Shown here in pieces: positions 33,465-45,700 of a stretch of DNA of 64,000 nucleotides (the stretch's first letter is position 1; each line of letters opens with the position of its first letter). The stretch covers positions 3,486,501-3,550,500 of the forward strand of contig JAITYX010000011.1 of NCBI GenBank assembly GCA_021018815.1, given 5' to 3'. A program made the position numbers and the translations under genes. This DNA is from Talinum fruticosum. Taxonomy: Eukaryota > Streptophyta > Magnoliopsida > Caryophyllales > Talinaceae. The notes under the pieces are model-generated. The model worked only from the letters and a program-made list of their open reading frames with translations. It searched no databases and was not told the DNA's origin.

Positions 33465-36400
33465 TAGGGGCAGAGCCCTGAAGAGGATAAGGTTGTCCAT
33501 GGACACCCTTAACCCAAAGAGGATAAGGTTGTCCATGGACACCCTTGACCCAAAAAAAAATTATGTCAACAATAGTTGTGTTTGGATTAAGAAATATGAA
33601 ATAATAAACAAGTGGACACCCTTAAATTTGACCCAAAAATGGACACCCTTAATAATGGACCAACCCTTTTGCACTCTTCTTCTCTTTCCTTGGTCTCTCA
33701 ACTCCCTCAATTCTCTCTTTCTCTTTCTCCCTCTCTCCTCGGTCTCCTCTTTCGCTCTCTATAATCGCTCGCTTTCTTTACTCCCAGTCGTTCTCTCTAC
33801 TCCCTCGATCTCTCTCTACTCCCTTGGTCTCCTCTTTGCCTCTCGCTCTCGCTCTCTTTACTCCCTCGATCTCCTCTCTAGCTCGTTTGGTACTCCGTCA
33901 CTCTCTGCTCTATCCACGTTGTTATTTCCCTCTTTGCTCTCAACCACACGGCGACAACTCTGCTGCTCTTCTCCTCCTCAATGCTTCTCACCTCCCTTGA
34001 TCTCCTCTCTGCCTTGCTCTTTACTTCCTCTTATCTCTCTCCAGTCAAGCTGGTTGCTTTGATCCTTATTGATCTCCGACCAGCAAGCAACCCACCCACA
34101 CGACGACCGATCACCTTACCCTCAATTTAAACCCTAGATTTTTAGAATTCAGGTATAACTCTCAATTTTAGACTTTAAATTTATAAATTTTCTTGCAAAA
34201 TCAGTACATTGTTGTTTTATTTTTTGATTGCTTTTTTGCTCATGAACATCATTGTTGTTTGGCTTGACCACATCATTGCAAAAAGAGAAAAATTTCTCAT
34301 GAACATCATTGTGCTGGATCGGTTAATAATTTCAATTAGTTGGTTTGCTATTTTGTTAATTAGGTGTTTTATTTGATTGTGATTTGTGTGGTTGTGCGTA
34401 ATTGTGATTGGTGTAATTGTGTGTTTTGGGGTTTATTGACTTTTTTATTTTTTCGTTCTTTATCCAATGTAATATGGGTCGATATAATTTTATTTTACGA
34501 TACTTGAAGAGGAAAGAACATGAAAAAAGGAGGACACTAATGCAAGTAGTAGTGGAATTGACAATGAACCTAATGGATGAACTGAGGGTGGTACTTCTAG
34601 AGAGAAAAAATTTGATTTGAGCACTCTTGATCCCGGGAGAGAAAAATGATTTTGGAATATCCTCCTAATTTTCAAGATGAAATTAGACGATATTATATAG
34701 CTAATGGACCAATCCAACCTCGTAATCATAAGTTTTCATAAAAGGTAATTGGAGGAAGGTGGCGTTGGTTTAATTTTATGTGGTTTAATGATTGTGGGAC
34801 TTGGTTGGAATATAGCATAGAAAAAGATGATGCCCTTTGTTTATGTTGCTATTTGTTTCCTCCTTTGAGAGAAAATTAATGTGGGGACTTTGTTAAGGAG
34901 AGATTCTCAACTTGAAATAAAATTCGGTCATTTCGGGCTCTCATTGATGGATGTAATAGTGTTAATAACCAAGCTTTGAGCAAGTATGAAAATTTAAAGA
35001 TGGTAAAATAATCCATTGAAGTTGAATTTGATAGATAGACATGATGAGGAAACTAGAAGGAAGTATTGACTTTGTTTAGATACTTCATTACTTGTTCAAG
35101 ATGCTTGTTGCATCAAGGCTTACCTTTATGTGGTCATGTTGAGTATGAGAGTTCGGAAAATAGAGAGAATTTTCTTGAACTTGTAAAGTTTGCTTGAAAT
35201 TTGAATGAAATGATACTTACTCGTTGTGTTGAGCAATGCTTCTAAACATAATACATATTTGTCACATTTTACTTAAAAAGACATTGTGAATGTTGCCACC
35301 AAAGAAACACTAAATGCTATCATGGAAGAGTTTGAAGGTTATGTCTTTGGTTTAGTAGTTGATGAGTCCGAAGATGTATCTCACAAAGAGCAAATCGATG
35401 TTATTTTTCATTATGTGGATAAAATGGGGATCGTAAAGGAGCTATTTATTGGGATTGTACTGTTAAAATACTTGTTCTTCATTGTTAAAAGCTGCAATTG
35501 ACTCTTTGTTGGCGGAACATAGCTTAAGTTTATCAAAGGTGCATGCTTAAGGTTATAACAGGGCAATCAATATGCAAGGTGAATTGAATGGGCTTAAGGA
35601 TTTGATCTTGAATTAGAATAAAAGTGCTTCCTCTATTCATTGTTTTTATCATCAACTTTAATTTATATTGGTTGCTCTTGCACAATTATGTTGGAAAGCT
35701 TTTTGATGAAGTTGGTAAAGGTTTAAATGTGGTGAAATCTTCTTGTAAAGGACGTGATCTTTTGCTTCAAAAACAAGCGGAGAGAGTTAAGGAGGCATAG
35801 AGTGATGGCGAAATTCAAAGTGAGCGTAAGTTAAATCAAGAACTTGTTGTTATAAGGGCCATTGAAGCACACTTGGGAGCTCATTATAAATCATTGATGA
35901 ATATGGATCGCATGTTTGATTCTATAACGAGATATGCTTAAGTTTATCGAAATTGAAGGGGATAGCTCAACCATAAGAAATGATGCGGGTTCGCGGATAA
36001 CTTACTTGTATTTATTTGATTTCACTTTCTCTACAATTGATGTTGAACATTCTGAAGATCACAAATGTTTTATCACAAGCTTTGCAAAGACGAAGCAAAC
36101 TATTGCAAACGCCATAAAACTTGTCCAAGTCAGCAAAAAATCATTGGAATCATTGAGAAAAGGACGGGTGAGACTCTCTTTTGGATAAGACACACGTTTT
36201 TTATGAGAAATATAACATCCCAATTCCAAACATGGACGACAAACGGGTTTCTCTCGGGAGACCACACCGTTATATTGATAAGTGAACATTGTCGGGTGGA
36301 TAATTTTTACACAATTATAGATTTACATCTTGAAGAGCTTAGATGTTGCTTCAGTGAGACCAACACCGAACTACTTACTTGTGTGGTTTGTTTCAGTCCA

Positions 36401-36964
36401 TGTGATCGGTTTAGCACTTTTGATCAACTTAAATTGGTCAAATTAGTAGAATTTGACCCGGATGATTTTTCCGATTATGAGATTATGGCATTTGAGCACC
36501 AACTTGCTATCTATGTTGTTGATGTAGAGTCCGATGAAGCTTTTGAAAACTTAAAAGGGTTTAATGATCTTTTTAGAGTGATGATGGAGACAAAGAAAGA
36601 CATTACTTACCCATTAGTGTTTAGGTTATTGAATTTGGCATTGATATTCCCGGTATCCACAAGAACCCTAGAAAGAGCATTCTCAACAAATAAAGATAGT
36701 AGAAACCACACTTCGCAATCGAATGGGTGATAAATATTTATAAGATTATTTGATTTGTTATATAGAGAAAGATGTATTTGATATATAATCACTAATGACT
36801 CTATTATATCTCGATATCAAAACATGAAATTGCTTAGAGGACAGCTTATAATAGTATAATATTATTTGATGTAGTTTATAACTATGATGAACTTTTTTCC
36901 TCCACATATATTCATCAATTTTAATAGGTGAATACCCTTATTTTAAATTTCGACTCCGCCACTA
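33465..36964 (+). mobile_element. hAT superfamily transposon with decayed transposase
   Basis: The left end TAGGGGCAGAGCC and the right end on the minus strand TAGTGGCGGAGTC form short inverted repeats of the type known from plant hAT elements with DUF4371-type transposases. The flanking 8-mers CTCTTTCA and CTCCTCCT match only partly. Near the left end TGGACACCCTTAA recurs several times, and a 36 bp unit containing TTGTCCATGGACACCC is tandemly duplicated (about 33481-33552). A CT-rich leader-like block (33660-34100) precedes the transposase remnant. Confidence 0.7.
34470..36730 (+). pseudogene. hAT transposase remnant (TTF-type zinc finger, DUF4371, hAT dimerisation)
   Basis: Pieces of one protein occur in order across shifted frames. 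They are a start MGRYN-ILRY, then DLSTLDPGREK, FQDEIRRYYIANGPIQP and GRWRRFNFMWFNDCGTWLEY with ALCLCCYLFPP (TTF-type zinc finger). Next come VNVATKETLNAI and LVVDESEDVSHKEQIDV (DUF4371), and finally YPLVFRLLNLALIFPVSTRT followed by LERAFS (C-terminal dimerisation motif). The order is that of the plant zinc finger MYM-type 1-like proteins. Many stops and frameshifts separate the pieces, so it cannot make a transposase. An intact protein of this family would cut and join hAT ends in the nucleus. Confidence 0.85.
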
Positions 36965-38190
36965 CTCCTCCTTATATTATAATTATATCAATTTCTTAAA
37001 ACTCTTAAATTGAATTTTTAGGTTAAATCATATAATTGGTTTTAAAAACTTGTACAATTATACACTTTCTCTTATTTAAATTTGTGTTGATTTTTATTAT
37101 ATTTTCATATTTTTCTATTATTTTAAGGATATTATTGTTAATTTTATAAAATGTAACCATGTGTTAGTGGAAAATAAGTTTTAGATTTTTAAATCATATC
37201 CTAGCATCTTATTATATAAAAATAGTTTTTTTTTGTTTGAAAAGTATATAAAAATAGTTGTCAAACTCAAAGGTGGTACACAACTAATTAATTATTTATC
37301 CTCAATTATGTTATTTGATTTAGGAATTAAATAATTATTATATTGATCATTATCATGATTGCACTATGCTTTTTATGTTGATTAAGGCTTAATTATTATA
37401 TTGACTTCCTCTGCTAATAATAATGTTTAAAAAAATATCCATGCAATGACTTAATTAAAATATACTTTTATAATATTCACTTATTTTCCGTCAACATTAA
37501 TTTGTGAGCATATTTATTAAATTATTCTTTTAAAAAATAATAAATAAAAGTATACTCACATCATACATCATCATAGTTCAAATCTACCCTATGTGGGTAG
37601 TACCCTTTAGGTAATATCCACATGGGTAATAATATCCATGTGGATATTGAAGATTTTGGGTTAGATATGAATTGGGTGATATTCCACCCCATACCCTCCC
37701 AATGCCCACCGCTACTGTTTTTTTTATTTTTTTGTTTTCTTTTTAGTTTTGGAGGTGGTTTTGATGATAGTTACGTTGCCAATAACACTTGCACAAGACA
37801 AATGCAAAAGAACAACCCTACCCTGTGGCATGACCACTAATTCTGGAACACACACAAGACATGGCCATATACACCTAGCTATGCTCATCCTCCTTTCTCT
37901 TCTTCGAGCTTATCTACTTTTCAACCATGCTTCCACTATAGGAGCTCCTATACTCCCAACATTTTAATTAATACTTATATAAAAATAGGTCGGAATCTAA
38001 GAAGATTTGATTAATATCCTATAGAGAATTTTGTTAGCCAAATAAGGCTTAAAACTTATCAAAATATTTATATGAAAATAAAATCTTAAGATTCAAGACA
38101 GAGTTAACAATTAAAAATAATTAATTAACATTACTTATCTTAATTAACCTATTCCTAATAGACACATTTTAGAAAAATCATCATCTATCT
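36965..38190. other. AT-rich DNA right of the hAT, with subterminal repeats near 37590-37714
   Basis: No gene is seen. Palindromic ATATCCACATGG / CCATGTGGATAT repeats at about 37613-37650 belong to the right terminus of the tentative outer hAT-like element. Confidence 0.45.
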
Positions 38191-38191
<1 letters not shown>

Positions 38192-38240
<49 letters not shown>

Positions 38241-38273
38241 GTTGTTGTTGTTGTTGTTGTTATATTAGTATTA

Positions 38274-38327
<54 letters not shown>
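38192..38327. repeat. (ATT)n / (GTT)n compound microsatellite
   Basis: Long ATT runs flank a GTT run at about 38240-38261 and an imperfect section near 38262-38292. The total length is about 135 bp. Confidence 0.95.
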
Positions 38328-38822
38328 TACACTAATAAATTTTTAAATTTAATCATAACCACTCGTAATAGCTAACCGCTAATCGTTACAGCTGATAACC
38401 TCCTATAAACGTTGGTAACTGTTAATCGTTAATGGTAACTCGCTGATGACATATAACCGTTAAACGCTAATTTTAACAACCTGGACCGAATAAGCCCTTG
38501 CTCCCAATCAACGATCAAACAAATGTGTATCGTAGTCATTGCCCATTCTTCAAGCTTATCTCCTCTCTAAAAGTTAGCGATGCGCCCACCATAAGAGCTC
38601 CAATGGTCAGAACGTTTACCATCCTTTCTTCCTCTTCCTTCTTCACTCCCTCTCCTCCTTTGAGTACCTTGATTTTTTTTTTTTTTTGTTGCTATATGGT
38701 AATTGCCTGAACACCCACCATCTGCTTGACAAAGCTCCCCGAATAATTCAATTAGTAAACTGATAATCATATGTGTATTCCCAAACTTCCCCTTTCAATC
38801 CTTTGAATATTGGACCCAAGAC
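38328..38822 (+). other. Upstream region of UGT copy B, with a MITE-like remnant
   Basis: At 38355-38500 CTAACCGCTAATCGTTA-type repeats and GACCGAATAAGCCC resemble the ends of the MITEs at 41864 and 42322. No clear TATA box was found just upstream of the ATG at 38823. Confidence 0.4.
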
Positions 38823-39378
38823 ATGGATAATAACCACCAAATTGAACCAACTGCTTCTACTACACATGTAGTGATTTTCCCCTTGCCTCTTCAAGGCCCA
38901 ATCAACTGCATGCTCAAGTTGGCTGAGCTCATCCTCTCCCTAAGCCAATCCACCCTGTCTATCACCTTCATCAACACCGACTTCATCGCCCGCCGCCTGG
39001 CCCGCCACTCCGGAGCCTGGGCCCGCCTTGCCAAGTTTGGCCCTCGGTTCCGGTTCGAGTCGGTGCCTAGCGGGGTCAACCCGGACGAGCTCCCTGGTGG
39101 GATCGACCAATTCACCAAATTGACCAACTTCCTTGAAGCGCAGGCCAGAGACACTGAAAGTCGGCTTAGAGAGCTGTTGGCTTATGGTAGTTTGTGGGGT
39201 AAGCCGGACCGAAGGCCAGCTACATGTATCATAACGGATGGGTGGTTTTGGTTCATGGTGGATGTGGCTAAGGAGCTAAGGGTGCCACTTTTTTATATTG
39301 AGACACTCGGTCCTTGCGGTCTATGGACTTTCCTTTGTCTTCCTAAGATGGTTGAAGCTGGAGATCTCCCTTTCCAAG
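38823..39378 (+). CDS. UDP-glucosyltransferase, UGT709-like, copy B, exon 1
   Basis: This exon encodes the acceptor-binding half and is open throughout. It begins MDNNHQIEPTASTTHVVIF with PLPLQGPINCML following; the extra residues before THVV set it apart from copy A. The usual catalytic His is Pro26 (QGP), as in copy A, and the partner Asp is kept in IITDGW. The segment KELRVPLFYIETLGPCGLWT mirrors copy A. The exon ends at CAAG before GT at 39379, in the same codon and phase as copy A. The ATG is the first in frame and the protein length fits the family. Its second exon is broken, so on this sequence the locus cannot make a full enzyme. Confidence 0.85.
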
Positions 39379-39809
39379 GTTTGTTCTTTTGTAGAATCCT
39401 GCTTCATAGTAGTGAACGATATTTGCGTGATTTAGCATTTCTCTAGGCTGTTTCTTCTGGGACATTCTATGGATCTTGCATGCAAATATGCAATGACCCA
39501 AGATCGAATCTTAGTGACCACATAATGCAGTAGTTGGTGTAAGTGCTTATGTGGGGAAGCAGCCACACCTTTGTACCTGGGCTTCAGTATTGTCCTGCAA
39601 CCCCCTCCCTTTACGCTGTCAGTTGGAGCCCGAGATCCTTAACATTTACCGACGTCGTAAAAAAAGTTGATATTAGGTGTGTACAATGGCACTAAAATTG
39701 AATCGGGCTTTGTTAATTGAAATTGGTGTTCAATAAAAACTTGAACCAGTTTTTGTTAACGGAATATCTCAATTAAATGATAATGACTGAATAAAATGAC
39801 TTCACGCAG
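39379..39809 (+). other. Intron of UGT copy B, with a possible SINE-like insert
   Basis: This 431 nt GT-AG intron is in phase 1. A GC-richer stretch (about 39470-39665) contains AAGATCGAATCTTAG, which resembles a Pol III B box, and ends in an A-run, as a SINE would. No clear A box or target duplication was found. Confidence 0.6.
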
Positions 39810-40778
39810 AGGATGATTTAGATGCATCAATAAAAAGTATACCAGGAATGGAAGGTTACTTGAGGCGTCGGGATCTTCCAAGCTTCTGTCGTTCCTATGG
39901 TCAAAACGACCCTTATATCCAAATTGTTCTTAAGGAAGCCGAGTATTTTCCAAGAGCTCAAGGTCACATACTCAACACTTTTGATGATCTCGAAGCTCCC
40001 TTGCTCTCTCATATACGCGAGCAATGCCCTAATCTATACACCATTGGCCCTCTCCACTCGCACCTCAAGGCTAGGGTCGAACCTGACACACCAACGATTT
40101 CATCATCCAACAGCCTTTGGGAAGAAGATCGAAGCTGCTTAGCATGGCTTGACGCTCAACCCTCGAAGTCGGTCCTCTTTGTTAGCATTGGAAGCGTGGC
40201 AGTCATGACAAGAGACCAACTCATGGAGTTTTGGCACGGGTTGGTGAATAGCAAGACCCGATTTCTTTGGGTTAGGAGGCCAGGGTCCATAGTTGAATCG
40301 AATTGTGACGGTGGGATCCAATTAGAGGTCTCGAAGGAGCTCGAAGAAGGGACGAAGCAGAGAGGGTACCTAGCAAGTTGGGTACCGCAAGAGGACGTTT
40401 TAGCTCACCCGGCAATAGGGGATTTTTGAACCATGGTGGATGGAACTCGGTCTTGGAGAGCATGGTCGTAGGTGTACCTATGATTTGTTGGGCTAGCTTC
40501 GTCGATCAACAACCGATTAGTAGGGTCGTGAGCGAGGTGTGGGGGTCGGATTAGACATGAAGGATACTTGCGATAGAGTTATAATTGAGAAGATGATCAA
40601 GGAGCTCATGGATGGTAGAAGAGAGGAATTTGCAACCAAGGCAGATGAATTAGCTAAGTTGGTTTCAAAAGCCGTGGGTGAAAGTGGTGCTTCCTATTGC
40701 AATTTGAATCGTCTAATCGATGACATTCAATTTAGGAGGTGCCTCCTACCCAGTGATTCTACACAACACTCATCTTAA
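39810..40778 (+). pseudogene. UDP-glucosyltransferase, UGT709-like, copy B, exon 2 with two frameshifts
   Basis: The frame is open from 39810 (DDLDASIKSIPGMEGYLRRR) to a TGA at 40427-40429, inside the PSPG box after HPAIGDF. The rest of the box continues in the next frame (HGGWN, VVGVPMICW, FVDQQ) up to about 40540. There a second one-base loss is needed to reach GLDMKDTCDRV, which is open to the stop at 40776-40778. Both losses lie in G-runs (40418-40421 and 40541-40545). Adding two bases gives 971 nt, which makes the two-exon gene 1,527 nt and divisible by three. The tail SYCNLNRLIDDIQ matches copy A. It is either a recent pseudogene or an intact gene with base-calling errors. Confidence 0.85.
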
Positions 40779-41325
40779 GGTTATGTGAGGTAATAGGAGA
40801 CCCTCGTAGCCTAGTCTAGATTTATGTCCTCAGCTAGCAATTATACCAAATTAAGACAATTATCGGTGAACATTTTTAGTCTTAAAACAACTCAAATCTA
40901 CTTGTACACTTAAAATTCTTTCAAATAACACGAATCTAATTAAATAAAAATTTAAAGAAAAAAGATAGTTAGAATTCTTCATTTCTGTCAAATTGATATT
41001 CTATTGCGTTGATTCTCTCAATCTCGTTGCTAAGTTCATGGTAATTTTGTCTGCCCAATCCTCCGTAATTGAGTTATTTAAGGACAAACATTTAATGTAC
41101 TTGTACCAATAAATTGATGAGAGAGAGGATGGGATGCCCGAGTTCTTTATTTCCTTTGTATTATATGCTGCTTATATTCTGGTGCTACACATGTACACTG
41201 GGATAGAATTGTTGTCTTAGACTTATATAAACATTTGTCTCTAGTGAATTATTAATGATAAAAAAAGTTTAATAGAAATCATATTGTATACATACTATAC
41301 TATTGACAATCTCATTCTTATTTAA

Positions 41326-41328
<3 letters not shown>
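40779..41328. other. Downstream region of UGT copy B
   Basis: This is AT-rich DNA without coding signal and should include the 3' untranslated region and polyadenylation site of copy B. Confidence 0.45.

Positions 41329-41371
<43 letters not shown>
41329..41371. repeat. (AT)n microsatellite
   Basis: A pure AT repeat of about 21 units. Confidence 0.95.
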
Positions 41372-41373
<2 letters not shown>

Positions 41374-41863
41374 GTTTTGGTAAGAAGACTCACTCAAATC
41401 GGCCCTATCGAAGGGAAACCCAACGGGTTTACCAAGTCGATGTTGGAGAGAGTATCAAGGCTCAATTACCCCTCACCACACAATTTTTAAAAAATAAAAA
41501 ATTGCTCCCCCTCAAATCGGACCTAGGGATTGGACGGAGAATAAGGTAAGTTGCCACCAAGCCACTAACCCTCTACAATTTAAAGAATATACATGATCCG
41601 TTGGATTCACATATGGATGAGGTCAAATGGATGGTAATTAGATATTGATTGGATGAGATGGAGCTAAACCACAAAACCAGGAGGCAGAACTTCAGAAGCG
41701 ACAAAGTGGAGTGGAGCAATATACACTTCACTTTTAGAAGGATATACATTGTCGTATGCTATGTATGTTTGTACTACTATATATGTGTGCATCAAAGATA
41801 ACGTCAATGGTACTCGACATAGTTAAATCTAGAGGTAATAAATGGTTCATTTGATTTTATTTT

Positions 41864-42264
41864 GGCCATGTTCGATAAAATGAGTTATTTGAGTAGCGAA
41901 TATCTATTCGTGTAGCTTATAATTGTTTAGGTAATCGATAACTATTAGATTTTAGACTGTTAGCGGATAAGCTGTTTAATTGAGCGGTTGAATAAATGTG
42001 TTCGGTATATTTATCGGTTCGATTAGTTGATTATTGTAAATTTACGTAAAAGGATATAAATAATTTGTCAAATATAAATTAGTGAAAGAATTTTTTGTCA
42101 AAAAATATGAAACGCTACTTTCAAATGTGAAAAACTAATATTCTTAACTTTTCGTAAACACTACTTGAAACGCTAAAAGTTACTCGCAAACTCTAGTTAA
42201 AACACTACCTTATCGAATGCTAATATTTGGTTGATTATTCCAAACGTTGTTGCCGAACAGGACC
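41864..42264. mobile_element. hAT-like MITE, 401 bp
   Basis: The ends GGCCATGTTCGATAA and, on the minus strand, GGTCCTGTTCGGCAA are inverted repeats matching at 11 of 15. The flanking 8-mers TTTATTTT and TTTGGTTT match at 6 of 8. There is no coding capacity. A relative lies 58 bp to the right. Confidence 0.6.
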
Positions 42265-42321
42265 TTTGGTTTCTATTATGTGTGAGATTATTACTATTTA
42301 AGCTAGCTTCGAGTCGTTAAT

Positions 42322-42743
42322 GGTTGTGTTCAGCAGTAGCGTTTGAGGTAGCAATTAGTGTTTTGGAGGATGTAAAACACTACTTATCTAAAAATGTAAG
42401 TGTTCGGCAAGGTAGTGTTTGACATAGTGAGTAGAGTTTTAGGTAGTGTTTTTGAAAAGTTACTCAAAGTAACGTTTTCAAAAACACTACTTAGTGTTTA
42501 CACATAATTTTCAAAATTCTCCTTTTTATTTTCTAAAGCTTTTATCAATTATTTCTTTTAAGTCATTTTATACAAATCGCTACTTAAACAGACTACTATT
42601 ACCGAACACACTTATCTCAAATCACTAGTTGAACATCTAACCACTAACTACTAGTCAAGAATGACTAATCGCTAATAAAACAACTAACAGTTACTAAAAC
42701 ATCTAATCATTACTAAAACAACTAATTTTACCGAACCAGCACC
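42322..42743. mobile_element. hAT-like MITE of the same family, about 420 bp
   Basis: The left end GGTTGTGTTCAGCAGTAG and the minus-strand right end GGTGCTGGTTCGGTAAAA resemble the ends of the 41864 element. Inside, AAAACACTACTTA and its complement form a strong hairpin (about 42376-42496). A target duplication is not clear. Confidence 0.55.
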
Positions 42744-45700
42744 AATATGTTTTTATTAAATTATCTTACAAAGAATCATAACTTTAGATGAAAAGATTTA
42801 AATCGGATTCTCTTTGATTCAGGTTTGAGGTTAACATCAAGTTAATTATTTCAGATATTAAATCACTATAAAATCATACCACTTCACTCGATTTTCATAT
42901 TTCAGATAAGTTTGATAGGTTTAGAAAAATCTTCATGGTAGGCTATTAGGTTAGCTTGTGAATGCAATTGGGTTTGGGTGCTAAAGTGAAAGTGGAAAAT
43001 TATATTTGAATATTTTTGTGTGAAAAGTTGTGTGTGAAAATTAGAAACTAATTTTGTATTTTTTATAATCAGAAATTTTCATTTGTTTTAGGGATCACAC
43101 TTATTGCATTTTTTTATAATGTATGTGAAAAATATAAGTTTAGTATGGTGTGAATTAGATTTTTTAAATTTATTTTTCTATCATAAAATAATTAATTTGA
43201 CGCTCCAAAGATTATGCATATTATTTTATACAACTTATAAAAATAAATAACAATACAAAAAGAATAAAAAACTAATTAATTATGTTTATTTATGGGCTCC
43301 ATGATAAATATTTTATTTAATAATTCGAATTTGAGAATCTTGAAATGTGAAAATAAAGAAAAAGAGAAAGAGAAAAATTGAATATTTTAATTAGATGGAG
43401 TGTACCAAGAAATTCAAATTTTGGATCTTGCAATGGGAATGCTCTAAAGCGGTAGTAACATTGGATCTGAGATCCATGAGCGTGACCCATGTAACATTCC
43501 CACTGTTTATCATATTTAATTGTTCTAAAATTCTAGGTTATATCATATTATCATATTAATATGATATTAAAGAAGAGCAGTAAGTCACGGAAAAACTCGA
43601 AAGTGAAATAAAAAAGTGAGCAAATTTAATAATTGTAATTAATCATTGGTAATTCATACAAATTTACATTTGTTCGAAAAATGTATATACACTCGAATAA
43701 TGCAAAATTTTGTCTTGAATCCGATTAATTTATAAATAAATAATAAACAAATAAGATAAAATAGGAAAAAAAATAGGCAAATAAAATTTGGGCAAATGTG
43801 TGGTTATGTGTTTAACCATGTGGAAAATAAAATAGTTAATGGGTAAGAAACTATTTATTTTTTTTTGTTGATGGAAGGATAAGAAGAGCCATTAAGTTGA
43901 CAAGATAGAGAAAAGAAAAGGTGAAGAATGAGGAAATACTGAGCCTAAGGGGGATCGGGTCGTAGTTCCCCGTGATTTTGGAATTTTTCTATTAAAAGAT
44001 ATTCCAAACTTTTAGAATTTTTTTATTAAAATATATCCTAAAAAAGTTGAAGTAGGAAAAAATTAATTTTCAATAAAATTATTTTCATATTTCTCAACTC
44101 CCCAAATAAAATAAATTTTTATAATTATTGTTCGGTTTAAGGTAAAATCATATAATTATTATTTAAAATGTATTATTTTTTATATAATATTTTAAACATG
44201 ATGTATAATAGTTTAATAAAGTAGGAAGGAGAAAGTTAGGGTATACTTTATGTCAAATTGGCAATGTATATAGTCATCTCAACTTGTTTTTTTAATCTCT
44301 CTCTCTCTCTCATCCTTCCTTCCTCTCTTTAACCTATTAATCTATTGTCTTGTAAGCTACAATACTAATTTTTTCTCTACCCTTTAGTGTAAATTAGTGT
44401 AAATTTCATCCCAAATATCAATTTTGAAAAGAAAACTTTTTTGGCCTTCCAAGGCTCCCAATCCAAACACCACGCATTTTTAGTATTAATACTAGATTTA
44501 TGTACTTTTGTATTAGTTAATCTAATTTATTTCTTAAACTTTAATGATAACAATATTAGTTATTATGTTGATCAATTGAATTAGTTAATTACCATATTAA
44601 ATAATTAGTAGAATTAGAGTTATGTTAACTAATTTAATAACATAAACTAATGAAGTAGATTCTATAAATGATCATTATTCAAGGGTATCTTTTATCATTA
44701 GTCATAAGTTATGATTTCTTATCTATTTATTACACAAATTTTCTTTAGAGTTCTCTTGTAGCTAATGTTTAATATATGATAGCAGTTTGTTTTGTAACTT
44801 ATATAAATATCAATGACGAAGTTAGAAATTTTATTCAATGGTATACATTTTTTAGTGTCTCTAAATTTATAAGTATTAATTATTTTTTATGGGTATTTCT
44901 TTTAATAATTTTATAGATTATTTAGGATTTTTACACATACACTCTAATAATATTTTTGGCCAACCATGTCCCGAGACACCATTAACCAAATAGTAGTTCC
45001 GCCCTTGATAAATTGCATTCTTTACCGCGCTACCCCTTCCTCCCAAGAAATTTTTTGGTTCCACCCCGCACTTCATCTCCCTCGTGTGTTCTTCCCCACT
45101 TCTCTTCATTGCTTGACCTACCATCGCCGACCAATCGTCACCGGTCCGCTTGCCGCCGCAGATGCCTCTGTCGTTGCCCTGCTACTGCCAACAACTTTCT
45201 CTCTCTTATTCTTCCCATGTTACTGCCGTCATCCGTCGCCTGACGTCAACACTCGTGACGCCCCAACCCCACCGAGTACCTCCCACCACCATTTCAATCT
45301 CTAAAACTTTTGAGGTATCTCTCTAACCCTCCACCTTTATGTAAATTTTATTATGAATTCATGTTTCCATTAAATAATTAGACAAGTAAATATGAGTTTT
45401 GAATTACTTTGTGGTGGAATTGGAAGAAATATTGGAAGTAGTTGAAATATGATTATGTACAGAATTAGGGTTGAATATATGTGAATATGGTATTGAAAAT
45501 TGATATGGGTTAGTTTATTTTTGTGAATATACCGATCGATTTGTACGAATAAGTGAGGTTAAATCTTAATTTTATTTGAGCATGGGTAGATTACTTTATT
45601 GAGTGGAAATTTGATTAAGTTATGGATGTATGCTGTGGAGGTGAATTAATTTAAATACGGTTATGTTAACTCTTGTATTGGAAAAAAACAGTGAAAATAT

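Larger units (their letters stand above)
32111..37714. mobile_element. Older hAT-like element enclosing the hAT at 33465 (tentative)
   Basis: The left end TACGGGTGAAAATTAG and the right end, read on the minus strand as TAGCGGTGGGCATTGG, match at 11 of 16 positions. Both ends are followed inward by arrays of GGATAACCACCC, GGGTAATG and TATCCACATGG-like palindromic repeats, as in hAT subterminal regions. The flanking 8-mers CTCCTTTT and CTGTTTTT match at 6 of 8 but are T-rich, so the evidence is moderate. Confidence 0.45.

Noticed and set aside
33493..34062. 189-codon Ser/Leu-rich frame
   Set aside because: It is made of CT-rich leader-like DNA upstream of the hAT transposase remnant; the encoded text is low complexity and unrelated to hAT proteins.
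41395..41580. SINE or terminal repeat with ACTCAAATCGG motifs
   Set aside because: No Pol III boxes, poly-A end or target duplication could be found.
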